A stretch of 64,000 nucleotides of DNA from Pandoraea terrigena (GTDB lineage: Bacteria; Pseudomonadota; Gammaproteobacteria; Burkholderiales; Burkholderiaceae), in NCBI RefSeq assembly GCF_902459705.1, contig NZ_CABPRU010000014.1, forward strand, positions 1 through 64,000. Direction: 5' to 3'. A program made the translations under genes and the position numbers. Below, piece by piece: positions 16,929 through 25,038 of this stretch (within the stretch, counting starts at the first letter, position 1; each line of letters opens with the position of its first letter). A model generated the notes under the pieces. It made no database searches and was not told the origin of the DNA. It worked only from the letters and a program-made list of their open reading frames with translations.

Positions 16929-19667
16929 TCAGAAGCGCTGTTGCACGCGAACAATGCCGGTGTGCGACACGAAGCCCGAGCCGGCTTGCAGATCATAACG
17001 AATCGACGCGCTCAGGTTGTTCGCCCGCATGAGCGTGACACCCACACCGACCTCGGCCAGATTCGAAACCGGCGTCGCGCCCACGGTCGTGAAACCCGTC
17101 TGGCCAGCGGAGTCGCCCGCGAAGCTGGCACCCGTCGTCTGGCGCGTTCGGTTGTACTCGTGTACCCACCGTAAGCTGAGCTCAGGCACCCACATACCCG
17201 CCGCCGTTTCGAACGGCAAGGCGAGCTTCGCGCCCAGCGCGCTACGCACCGAACTGGCGCCGACACGGCCGACCGTAAGCGCCGAACCATTGCCACCGGT
17301 TTCCGTATAGCCGTTCTGATTCAGATAGCCATACGTGACGCCCGCAAGCGGTGTGACAATGGCACGCCCCAGCGCCAGCGGCCAGCCGAATTCGGCGCTG
17401 ACCACGTATTGTTGACCGTTGAAGTTGCCGTTGGCCACGCCATTGAAGCCCTGCATCGACACCCGTCGCGTCGTATCGTAGCGTTGCAGCACCGCCGAGC
17501 CAGACAGGTTGACGTACCACGGCTCGCCAGTGTAGGCGGCGTAGCCGATAAGGCCGTACCCGTTCACGCCGGTCGAATTGCCGGACGTGCTGCCGTCGTT
17601 GTTGATGACCGTGCGCGAGAACTGGAACGCCGCCCCCGCACGCCAGCGGTCGCCGAACGCACGATCCGCACCGACAACCAGTCCACCGTAGTTGGCGCTG
17701 TAGCCGTCGACATCGTCACGCGCCGACTGGCTGGCGTGACCCCCAAAGGCCTGTCCCCAGACGCCCCAGTTGGCGGGACTGTCGCCCGTCGCAACCCCAG
17801 TCCCCCCAGCCTGCGCCACGCGCAGACTGTCGACATGCGCACTGACCACGCCCAGCGAATCGAATGTGGCAGCACCTGCGGCACGCGTATTCTGTGCCGG
17901 CGCGAGCTGCTTGCCGACACGATTGGCCGAGTTCGTCGAACCGTCGCTCAGCGAGCCGAGCGCCGCGTTGTACAGGTTGAGAAGTTGGGCATCGCTCACG
18001 CCGGTGAAGCCCAGCAAGCCGCGCAGCGACGATTGCGCGTTAGGTGCCGATGCGATCATCGCGTTCGTGCGAGGATCGGCGGACGGCGTCGTGCCGGAGT
18101 CGCCGCCACCATTGCCCGAACCGGCGTTCGTGTTCGAGATCACCGTCACGACCAGATCCTGCCGACTGCCGTTAGCCACCTTGGCACCGGTTGCGCCGAG
18201 CGTCGACGAACCGTTGACGCGATAGACCAGCGAACCTTCGTTGTAGATGGCCGTTCCCGCGGTGTCGATCACGACGTAGCGCTGACCGGCCGCGAACGAA
18301 TAACCGAGCGATTGCAGGGCGATGCGCGAACCCGCTGCAAGTGTCGTGTTGCCGCTCACAACGAGGCGTCCATAGCCGCTGTCGGTCGTCATATCGCCGG
18401 TCGTGACGGCATTGCCTGCCACACCGATCTGGAGCGTAGCGCCCGCCGCCTGTGCATAGTTGCCGGAAACCTGAATCGCCTTGTTCACCTGCAATAGCGA
18501 CGCGTCGTTGAACGCCGTTCGCACGCCAGCGAGATTCAGATCGTCATTGAGCAGGAGATTGCCGCCATTGAAGTGCAAGTCGGCGAGCGAGCTGGAAAGC
18601 GTCCCCGGGGAGGTGCCACCGAAGCCCGTCAGCGTTCCCATCGCCGCGCCGGACGCGCCGGCGATAGACAGGGCTTGCGTGCCGGAATAGGTAATATTGC
18701 CCGCAATGGTGCCAGCGTTGTTGATCTGATCGAGTGTCGCCGTCGCCGAGGGATTCGAGATGGCCGCAGCCGCGCCTGTGATCAGCCCACCCGCGAGGTT
18801 GTTGATCGTCCCGATCGAGTCCTCGTTGTAGATTCCGTAGTTCCCGCCCGAGATCGTTCCGGCGTTGTTGATCGTGCCGATGGTGCCGTGATAGGTCGTA
18901 CCACTGACCACCGTACTGCCATTGTCGATACCCGTGCCGAGCGTGCCGGTGCCGAGAATCAGGCCGGTGTTCAGGTTGTCGATTGTCCCGATGGTCGCGC
19001 CCCGGTTCTTCACCCCGATGTCCGAGCCCGTAATGGTGCCGCTGTTTGTCAGCGTACCCAATTGCGGATTCGCCACACTGCTCATGAACGAAGCCACGCC
19101 AGCATTCCCCGAGATGGTTCCCGTATTGGTCAGCGCGTAGAGATGCGACGCGTTAGCCACGCCAGCGTCGCTGGTTGCCGTGATCGAGCCGGAATTGAAC
19201 ATCGACGTCAGTGTGCCGCCGTTATATACGCCCGCGCTGGCCGTGGAAAAAACCAGCCCGTTGTTCTCGAAATGCGAAACATTGCCAGCCGCCGAAATGG
19301 ACAACGCGTAGGCGCCGGCCAGTGTTCCCGTGTTCAAGATGGTGCCGATCATGCGCGTGATCGAGGCGTAGGTCGCCCCCGTGATCGACAGATTCGCACC
19401 GTCGTAGCTCCAATCTGTTGACGAGGTGGTATTGGCCGCACCGAAAATGAGCGATGTCGTGCCACCGATGATGGCAACACGAGGCAGGACGGCAAACGCT
19501 GTTCCGGCGTTCAGCGAAGCCACGGCAACGGCGGCGAGCGTCGCCGCTTTGCGCGCACGGCGACGCTCCACCGAGCGCGACTTCCCGCCATGGCCGCCGG
19601 CCACCTCTGACGCCACCTGATACCTGCCAAGACTGGCGCTCCACACCACACGATAGACGCGATTCAT
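16929..19667 (-). CDS. autotransporter adhesin-like protein (type Va secretion)
   Basis: The 912-residue protein begins with an extended signal peptide (MNRVYRVVWSASLGRYQVAS) and a likely cleavage after AFA near residue 59. The passenger is built of short repeats with the recurring pattern GTI-N-aGtIsG, predicted beta-helix. The autotransporter beta-barrel occupies about the last 280 residues, starting around WGVWGQAFGGHAS and ending with a C-terminal Phe. ATG 19667 is set by the signal-peptide family; the open frame to 19919 is spurious. It would be exported by Sec and its own barrel, displaying the passenger on the surface. TPR-glycosyltransferase and lipoprotein genes follow. Confidence 0.9.
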   Translation of the reverse strand: MNRVYRVVWSASLGRYQVASEVAGGHGGKSRSVERRRARKAATLAAVAVASLNAGTAFAVLPRVAIIGGTTSLIFGAANTTSSTDWSYDGANLSITGATYASITRMIGTILNTGTLAGAYALSISAAGNVSHFENNGLVFSTASAGVYNGGTLTSMFNSGSITATSDAGVANASHLYALTNTGTISGNAGVASFMSSVANPQLGTLTNSGTITGSDIGVKNRGATIGTIDNLNTGLILGTGTLGTGIDNGSTVVSGTTYHGTIGTINNAGTISGGNYGIYNEDSIGTINNLAGGLITGAAAAISNPSATATLDQINNAGTIAGNITYSGTQALSIAGASGAAMGTLTGFGGTSPGTLSSSLADLHFNGGNLLLNDDLNLAGVRTAFNDASLLQVNKAIQVSGNYAQAAGATLQIGVAGNAVTTGDMTTDSGYGRLVVSGNTTLAAGSRIALQSLGYSFAAGQRYVVIDTAGTAIYNEGSLVYRVNGSSTLGATGAKVANGSRQDLVVTVISNTNAGSGNGGGDSGTTPSADPRTNAMIASAPNAQSSLRGLLGFTGVSDAQLLNLYNAALGSLSDGSTNSANRVGKQLAPAQNTRAAGAATFDSLGVVSAHVDSLRVAQAGGTGVATGDSPANWGVWGQAFGGHASQSARDDVDGYSANYGGLVVGADRAFGDRWRAGAAFQFSRTVINNDGSTSGNSTGVNGYGLIGYAAYTGEPWYVNLSGSAVLQRYDTTRRVSMQGFNGVANGNFNGQQYVVSAEFGWPLALGRAIVTPLAGVTYGYLNQNGYTETGGNGSALTVGRVGASSVRSALGAKLALPFETAAGMWVPELSLRWVHEYNRTRQTTGASFAGDSAGQTGFTTVGATPVSNLAEVGVGVTLMRANNLSASIRYDLQAGSGFVSHTGIVRVQQRF

Positions 19668-20101
19668 TCGATTCCCCGGGATACGGCTTTCTTCTTGTCG
19701 TGCTTTGCGTCGTGAGTTCAGCACGGGCTCACGCGCAACGACAGACACATCTTCGCAACAACGCCGATATCGGCAGGAACGCCGGCGGTTTGGGCTGACA
19801 GGTGTTCCGGCTGAAGGGCGCGGTGACACCATCCTGCCATGCGATGGAAACGATGCGATCCAAGGCAAAGGCATGACGTGCGCCAAAGCCGGGATCACCG
19901 ATGCCACGAAAAGCAACACGAAACATTCGGACTACACCGCTATTGCTCAACCGTACGAAGCACTTGATGTTGCTGGTTTTTTAAGCTCCGCGAATCCTTC
20001 CATACCATTAGCCGACTGTCAATCGTCATTTCCGTCGCCGCCCAGCAGGCTCCACGGGCTTGCGCTACACTCGACCGACCGCACAAGGACAAGGAATTTC
20101 C
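19668..20101. other. divergent promoter region, nothing specific seen
   Basis: This 434-base gap separates the autotransporter (minus) from the glutathione peroxidase (plus). A T-run at 19977-19982 and moderately AT-rich sequence around 19900-20000 suit promoters, but no clear operator or RNA structure stands out. Confidence 0.4.
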
Positions 20102-20647
20102 ATGAGTACCAACATCGAAACCATCGCCATCCATCACAACGACGGCACGGCGGCCACGCTCGGCGATTACGCGGGCAAAGTTCGGCTGGTGGTCAACGTC
20201 GCATCGAAGTGCGGCCTCACGCCGCAGTACGAAGGCCTGGAGCGTCTGTATGAAGACAAGCACGCCGCCGGTCTCGAAGTGATGGCCTTCCCCGCGAACA
20301 ACTTCAAGGGCCAGGAGCCAGGCACCAACGAAGAGATCCGTGACTTCTGCACCACCCAGTACAACGTCACCTTCCCGCTCTTCGCCAAGATCTCAGTGCT
20401 GGGCGACGACCGTCACCCGCTCTACACCGCCTTGGTCGACGCCCAGCCGGAAGCGACCGGCGAAGGCCCGTTTCGCGAGCGCCTGAAGGGCTTCGGCGTA
20501 GTGCGCGAAAACCCGGTCGATGTGTTGTGGAATTTCGAAAAATTTCTGATCGGGCGCAACGGTCAGGTCGTGGCCCGCTTCTCGCCGGACGTCAAGGCCG
20601 ACGATCCGCGTCTGGTCGCCGCCATCGACGCGGAACTGGCGAAGTAA
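20102..20647 (+). CDS. glutathione peroxidase family protein (Cys type)
   Basis: The 181-residue thiol peroxidase reduces hydroperoxides with glutathione or thioredoxin. The peroxidatic Cys sits in NVASKCGLTPQYE near residue 37. The Gln in KGQEPGTNEE and the Trp-Asn pair in DVLWNFEKFL complete the usual catalytic set. A later Cys in RDFCTTQYNV fits the resolving cysteine of thioredoxin-dependent members. ATG 20102 has AAGGA upstream. It appears monocistronic and ends at a hairpin. It probably serves oxidative-stress defence in the cytosol. Confidence 0.93.
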   Translation: MSTNIETIAIHHNDGTAATLGDYAGKVRLVVNVASKCGLTPQYEGLERLYEDKHAAGLEVMAFPANNFKGQEPGTNEEIRDFCTTQYNVTFPLFAKISVLGDDRHPLYTALVDAQPEATGEGPFRERLKGFGVVRENPVDVLWNFEKFLIGRNGQVVARFSPDVKADDPRLVAAIDAELAK

Positions 20648-20662
20648 TCGCCCCATGCAAAA

Positions 20663-20687
20663 GGGGGCAGCGCAAACGCTTGCCCCC
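20663..20687 (+). terminator. GC-rich hairpin after the peroxidase gene
   Basis: GGGGGCAGCG and CGCTTGCCCCC pair around the loop CAAA (one bulged T), 15 bases after the stop. There is no T run, so it may act with Rho or mainly protect the 3' end. Confidence 0.5.
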
Positions 20688-20876
20688 TCGTGCCGCCAAC
20701 GTCGGCAAGACGGTTGCCGGCGCGCCATGAGCGCCTTCCGCATCCGCCCCACGTCTGGGCAAGGCAGATCCGGCCCTCATGACGCAACATCGCGCGCCGG
20801 TTCCCGCTTCTCGCGACAACTCGCGAAACGCGGTGCGTCACCCCCCCCCGGATTGACGCGCCCGCGATGACCCGAC

Positions 20877-21848
20877 TCAGCGCTTGGCCGTGTCGGTCAT
20901 GAACTTGCCGGTCGGCGCCTCGCCGCCGTGCTTTTGACGGCGTGTGTTGCCGTCGAGCCCGCCGTCCACCGCCCATTCCGCGAACACCGTCGGTCCCGGC
21001 TCGAAGTCGCGCGGCTGCCATTCGGGCGTGAGGATGTCCTCGTCCGCGTAGTACTCGATGAGCGCACCGCACGGATTCTTGAAGTACCAGAAATAGGCCG
21101 ACGAAATCGGGTGACGACCCGGTCCCAACTGCGTTTCCCAGCCGCAGCGGTCGATGTGCATGCCGCCGCCGAACACTTCGTGGATGTCGCGCACGGTGAA
21201 CGCCACATGGTTCAAGCCGCGCTTGCCATTCGGCAACGCCAGCAGGAACAGATCATGGTGGCCGCCATGCGGCGCGCAGCGCATGAACGCGCCCCGCTCC
21301 GGATAACGGTCCGACAACTCGAAGCCGAGCTTGGTCTCGTAGAAGGTCTGCGTGGCGGCAAGCGCATTGGTGAAGAACACGACGTGTCCCACTTCGATCG
21401 GCTGGGCACGCGCATACACTGGGCTCGGCGTGTTCACGCGCTGTGGCGCGATCCCCCACGGATTGCTCTGCGCCCCTTTCACGTCCACGGCCCGCTTGGC
21501 ACTCACTTCCACCCGCACGGCCAGACCGTTGGGATCAATGCAGCCGGTCGCACCGTCCTTGAAGTGATAGCCGGGCTGGTCAGCGAAGCGCTCGGCGATG
21601 GCGGCCACTTCGTCGGCCGTCGTCACGCCCCAGGTGACTTCGCGCAGCGTCGGCCCGTCTTCCATCGCCGCCGGCAGCGACGGATCGTCGTGACGCACGG
21701 CCAGCACACGGCAACCGTTGAGCGTTTCGAAGCGCGCGCCGTTGGCGTCGGCGGACACCTCGGTCAGGCCCCAGTCGCTCAGGAAGCGACGGCAGGTGTC
21801 GAGGTCGGTGACCCCGTAGGTAATTTGTTCGATGCCCAGAATCGTCAT
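20877..21848 (-). CDS. extradiol-type ring-cleavage dioxygenase (VOC superfamily, two-domain)
   Basis: The 323-residue protein has two VOC modules: residues 1-120 (ITYGVTDLDTCRRFLSDWG) and about 150-290. The C-terminal module keeps a probable 2-His-1-Glu iron site: His in IEVGHVVFF, His in GLNHVAFTVRD and Glu in GALIEYYADED. This is the layout of type I catechol 2,3- and 2,3-dihydroxybiphenyl dioxygenases, which cleave an aromatic ring next to two hydroxyls. It is the last gene of the 15-kb unit, 34 bases after the reductase gene, so it probably cleaves the product of the Rieske oxygenase. The actual substrate is unknown. Confidence 0.82.
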   Translation of the reverse strand: MTILGIEQITYGVTDLDTCRRFLSDWGLTEVSADANGARFETLNGCRVLAVRHDDPSLPAAMEDGPTLREVTWGVTTADEVAAIAERFADQPGYHFKDGATGCIDPNGLAVRVEVSAKRAVDVKGAQSNPWGIAPQRVNTPSPVYARAQPIEVGHVVFFTNALAATQTFYETKLGFELSDRYPERGAFMRCAPHGGHHDLFLLALPNGKRGLNHVAFTVRDIHEVFGGGMHIDRCGWETQLGPGRHPISSAYFWYFKNPCGALIEYYADEDILTPEWQPRDFEPGPTVFAEWAVDGGLDGNTRRQKHGGEAPTGKFMTDTAKR

Positions 21849-21882
21849 GACAGTCTCGGGTGGGGGTTCAGGGTGGGACCGG

Positions 21883-22848
21883 TCACAGATCCAGCGTCAG
21901 ACGGTCGCCCTTGCAACCGGACACGCAAATCATCATGACCTTGTTCCCGGCGCGCTCGGACGCACTCAGTACCGAGTCGCGGTGATCGGGGCAGCCTTCG
22001 AGCACACGTGTCTCGCAAGCGCCGCAAACACCTTCCATACAGCTATGCTCCGCGTCGATACCGGCGGCAAGCAACGTCTCCAGCAGCGTCGCGCCGGCAG
22101 GCACCGTCAACGTCTTGCCGGACTTCGCGAGCGTCACGACATAGCCCGCTGACGTCGCGGGCGGCGGCGCGTCCGGCGCCGCGGCGAAGCGTTCGATGTG
22201 CACGTTGGCGATACCGGCCTCGGCACACGCCGCTTCAAAGGCATCGAGCATCACGCCGGGCCCGCAGCAGTACGCGTGCGCGCCCGCCGGTTGCCCGGAC
22301 AGAAACGCGGTGAGCGACGCCGGCTTGCCGCCGTGCTGGTCGTCGAAGTGATAGGTGATGTCGCCGCCCAGCGCGTTCAGTTCGTCGACGAAAGCAGCCT
22401 GTGGCGCCGTGCGGGCACAGTACATCAGCTTGACATGACGACCGAGCGCACGCAGGCGTCGGTACATGCAGAGAATCGGCGTCACGCCGATACCGCCGGC
22501 AACGAGCACGGTATGCTCGGCCGTGTCGTCAAGTTCGAAGTGATTGCGCGGCGCGGAAATCTCCAGCGTCATCCCTACGCGGAAATTGTCGTGAATGAAC
22601 CGCGAGCCACCGCGGCTCTTCGGATCGGCAAGAATGCCGAGCACATAGCGGTTCGGCTCGCCCGGCGCATTGACGAGCGAATAGCTGCGCACCAGCCCGC
22701 TCGGCAGATGCAGATCGATGTGCGCGCCCGGCGTGAAGTCGGGAAACGGGGTGCCGCTGCCCGCCGCAGGCACGAGTTCGATGCTCATGATGCCCGCCGC
22801 TTCGAAGCGAAGCGTGCGCACCATTGCCGACAGGGTTGACTTGCTCAT
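21883..22848 (-). CDS. PDR/VanB-type oxygenase reductase (FMN, NAD, 2Fe-2S)
   Basis: The 321-residue electron-transfer subunit has a flavin domain with RSYSLVNAPGEP near residue 60, an NAD domain (VLVAGGIGVTPILCMYRRL near 115) and a C-terminal plant-type ferredoxin with Cys ligands in HSCMEGVCGACETR plus a later Cys. Such reductases pass electrons from NADH to a Rieske oxygenase. The Rieske gene is two genes upstream on the same strand, so the two form a two-component oxygenase. ATG 22848 starts MSKSTLSAMV; the longer frame is spurious. Confidence 0.92.
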   Translation of the reverse strand: MSKSTLSAMVRTLRFEAAGIMSIELVPAAGSGTPFPDFTPGAHIDLHLPSGLVRSYSLVNAPGEPNRYVLGILADPKSRGGSRFIHDNFRVGMTLEISAPRNHFELDDTAEHTVLVAGGIGVTPILCMYRRLRALGRHVKLMYCARTAPQAAFVDELNALGGDITYHFDDQHGGKPASLTAFLSGQPAGAHAYCCGPGVMLDAFEAACAEAGIANVHIERFAAAPDAPPPATSAGYVVTLAKSGKTLTVPAGATLLETLLAAGIDAEHSCMEGVCGACETRVLEGCPDHRDSVLSASERAGNKVMMICVSGCKGDRLTLDL

Positions 22849-22892
22849 AACGCCGCTCTCTGATGTTGCTGATTCTCTTTGCGTCCGCCGGG

Positions 22893-23339
22893 TCAGCCCG
22901 CGGCGGACAAATCGATGTCGAGACGTGCGAACGCCTCGATCTCCACACGCAGCTCCGGAAAGACCAGGCCGCTCACCTGCACGAGCGTCGAGCACGGATA
23001 CGCGCCGCCGTTCGCCGCCACGTCTGCAAAAAACTCGCGGCGGGCCCGTCCGACCTCGTCCTTGTCGGCCATGTCGGTCACGTACACCACGAGCTTGTAG
23101 ATGTTGGCCAGACGGCCGCCGCCCGCCTCGACCAGCGCGCGAATCTTGCCGAGCACCACCTGTGTCTGCTCGTAGGTCGTGAGCGGCTCGCTGGCGTCGC
23201 GCGTGGCCGGGTGAGCGGTCATGCCCGACAGCAGAATGTCATTGCCGACGCGAATGCCGTTGCTCCAGGTCGCCGCGTCCGGATCGGGCACGGCCTGGGC
23301 ACGGATTCGCTCGGCCTTGAGGGGTCGGTCGATGCGCAT
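22893..23339 (-). CDS. Rid (YjgF/UK114) family protein
   Basis: The 148-residue protein has the Rid fold signature: GNDILLSGMTA, VVLGKIRALVEAGGG, VVYVTDM and LRVEIEAFA. Canonical RidA hydrolyses reactive imines with a conserved Arg in a PARS-like segment; here that segment reads YPCST, so the Arg appears to be Cys. It may therefore belong to a non-archetypal Rid subgroup. Rid-fold proteins also include 2-aminomuconate deaminases of aromatic pathways. It lies between the Rieske oxygenase (17 bases) and reductase genes, so a role in handling a nitrogen-containing ring product is possible. Confidence 0.87.
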   Translation of the reverse strand: MRIDRPLKAERIRAQAVPDPDAATWSNGIRVGNDILLSGMTAHPATRDASEPLTTYEQTQVVLGKIRALVEAGGGRLANIYKLVVYVTDMADKDEVGRARREFFADVAANGGAYPCSTLVQVSGLVFPELRVEIEAFARLDIDLSAAG

Positions 23340-23356
23340 ATTGCGTCTCGCGCGGC

Positions 23357-24388
23357 TTACGCCTTGCCCTGCGCAATGCGCTCGAGTTCGGCCTTCGCCA
23401 GGTTCTTCAGATGGCGGCGCAAACGCACGATACCCATGTCGTGTTGATACAGATGCTCGTTCTGGTTGGCATCCGCCTCCATGTCTTCAAGCATCACGCG
23501 ATCCTGCTCGAGCACCGCCCAGTGACGCGCTTCGAGACGATTGCGATACAGGAAGCGCCAGGTGTCGCGCTGCCATCCGTCGAGCTTGCGGCAGCGCCAG
23601 TGAAACACGGCGGCAAGCGTCGGCGAAACCGGCGTGTAGCTGCCCACGATCACGAAGTTGCCGCCGGGGCCGCCCGTCTTCGGGTACGGAATCTCCAGAC
23701 GCATCCAGTGCGTACCGGTGTCGGCCCACTCGGTCCAGTCGAAATTCACGTCGCGCTGGCCTTCCTTCTCGAAGACGAAGCCGCGCTCGGTATCGCGAAT
23801 GCGGAACGCCGCCGTATTGTCGCCCTCGGCCATCGAGTGCGACTGCTTGTGCAAATACGTGCCGTGCATCGGGTCCATCACGTTGTCGAGCACGTACCGG
23901 TAGTCGCCCTTCCACTCCGTGTAGCACAGGAACGACGAGAACTCGCCGCCCGCATCGAGTTCCTCGGGCAACACGAGCGGCGGCGGTGTGTCGATGTTCT
24001 CGGTGGCGTTGTACAGCCAGATCGCATCGTTACGCTCGACGATGTGATACGCCTGCGTCGGACGCGAACCTTCGAGCTTGCAGCCCGGGCTGCCCGGCAC
24101 ACGCATCACGGTGCCGTCGCAGCGCACTTGCACGCCGTGATACCCGCAGGCGATGCGATCGCCCATCACGATGCCCTTGGAGAGCGGTGCGCCACGGTGC
24201 GGGCAATGATCGTCGAGGGCATGCACCTGGTTGTCCTGATCGCGCCAGAACACCAGCTTCTTGCCCAGGCGGCGCATCGAGACCGGCTCGCGGCCAACCA
24301 TGTGCGACGGGCAAATCGGATACCAGAGATGCTTCAGGCCGCGCTCGAGAATGGCGTCGGCAGTAAGGATAGGCTGTTGCGTAGTCAT
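23357..24388 (-). CDS. Rieske-type aromatic ring oxygenase, alpha subunit
   Basis: The 343-residue terminal oxygenase resembles vanillate O-demethylase and phenoxybenzoate dioxygenase large subunits. The Rieske 2Fe-2S ligands are in DHCPHRGAP and ACGYHG (residues about 45-70). The mononuclear iron His pair is probably in the segment around MDPMHGTYLHKQSH near 175. It hydroxylates or demethylates an aromatic substrate using electrons from the PDR-type reductase encoded two genes downstream. ATG 24388 has GGAG at nine bases; ATG 24403 is an alternative. Confidence 0.9.
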   Translation of the reverse strand: MTTQQPILTADAILERGLKHLWYPICPSHMVGREPVSMRRLGKKLVFWRDQDNQVHALDDHCPHRGAPLSKGIVMGDRIACGYHGVQVRCDGTVMRVPGSPGCKLEGSRPTQAYHIVERNDAIWLYNATENIDTPPPLVLPEELDAGGEFSSFLCYTEWKGDYRYVLDNVMDPMHGTYLHKQSHSMAEGDNTAAFRIRDTERGFVFEKEGQRDVNFDWTEWADTGTHWMRLEIPYPKTGGPGGNFVIVGSYTPVSPTLAAVFHWRCRKLDGWQRDTWRFLYRNRLEARHWAVLEQDRVMLEDMEADANQNEHLYQHDMGIVRLRRHLKNLAKAELERIAQGKA

Positions 24389-24453
24389 GGGGGACGTCTC
24401 CATCGCGGTCGCTGCGCACCTGCGGCGGGCAGCGATCGCACTCTGTGATGTTG

Positions 24454-24675
24454 TTACTCTTCGGCCATTCGGGCGATCTGCGCGGTGTAGACCGCCTCGG
24501 TCCACACGTCGCCGTCCTGCGGGCCAGGGCCCGTGCGATTCAGGTAGGCGACCAGCCCGGCCAGATCGTGCGTGCCGGCGGCATAGGCGCGCTCGATGGC
24601 ATCGCCCAGCAGGCTTTCGTATTGCGTCGGCTCATGGCGACGCGCTTGATGCGGTTCGAGATAACGGTCCATCAT
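24454..24675 (-). CDS. recombinase-like helix-turn-helix small protein of oxygenase clusters
   Basis: The 73-residue protein reads RYLEPHQARRHEPTQYESL then LLGDAIERAYAAGTHDLAGL and WTEAVYTAQIARM. It matches small proteins annotated as recombinase-like helix-turn-helix domain proteins that are encoded beside Rieske oxygenases; their function is not established. The ribosome site GGAGGG is close to a double ATG (24675 or 24672). The start overlaps the preceding gene's stop. It could be an accessory or stabilising subunit of the oxygenase rather than a DNA-binding protein (inference). Confidence 0.7.
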   Translation of the reverse strand: MMDRYLEPHQARRHEPTQYESLLGDAIERAYAAGTHDLAGLVAYLNRTGPGPQDGDVWTEAVYTAQIARMAEE

Positions 24676-25025
24676 TTCCCTCCATTGCGAACCCGTTCGC
24701 GAATGCGTGCGTGCACGGGTACAAAATCGTAAGTCGGATAGCATTCAGTGCGAAACACGCCCCAGGCCGAGCGCTCCAGCTCGACGTTGAGCGCCGGCAG
24801 CAAGTGCGGCGGCAGTTCGAGCGTGACGATCTGGCCAAAACCCATCGCCACCGTCCACGACACCACCTTCACACCGGCTGGCGGGAAGCGCTCCCACCAT
24901 TCGGCCGCCTTCAGGCGTTCCTGGAAATCGTCGAGATTGTTCGACTGATCGTGACGCAGGAACACCGTCAGCAACATCGTTTCGGGCAGGGCCGTGGGGG
25001 CAGCGCCCGGGGCGCTTTCGTTCAT
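24672..25025 (-). CDS. conserved hypothetical protein of the oxygenase cluster
   Basis: The 117-residue protein contains LLTVFLRHDQSNNLDDFQER, the aromatic segment AEWWERFPPAGVKVVSWTVAMG and ECYPTYDFVP. The alternating strands and helices suggest a dimeric alpha-beta barrel-like fold. No catalytic motif is recognised. It overlaps the small HTH-like gene by four bases and follows the ABC substrate-binding protein gene by 13 bases, so it is probably co-translated with the oxygenase partners. Confidence 0.6.
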   Translation of the reverse strand: MNESAPGAAPTALPETMLLTVFLRHDQSNNLDDFQERLKAAEWWERFPPAGVKVVSWTVAMGFGQIVTLELPPHLLPALNVELERSAWGVFRTECYPTYDFVPVHARIRERVRNGGK

Positions 25026-25038
25026 GTGTCGTCTCGCG

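Noticed and set aside
16929-19919. 996-codon version of the autotransporter
   Set aside because: The extended signal peptide must begin at MNRVYRVVW (19667); the extra 84 codons are upstream sequence with no signal character.
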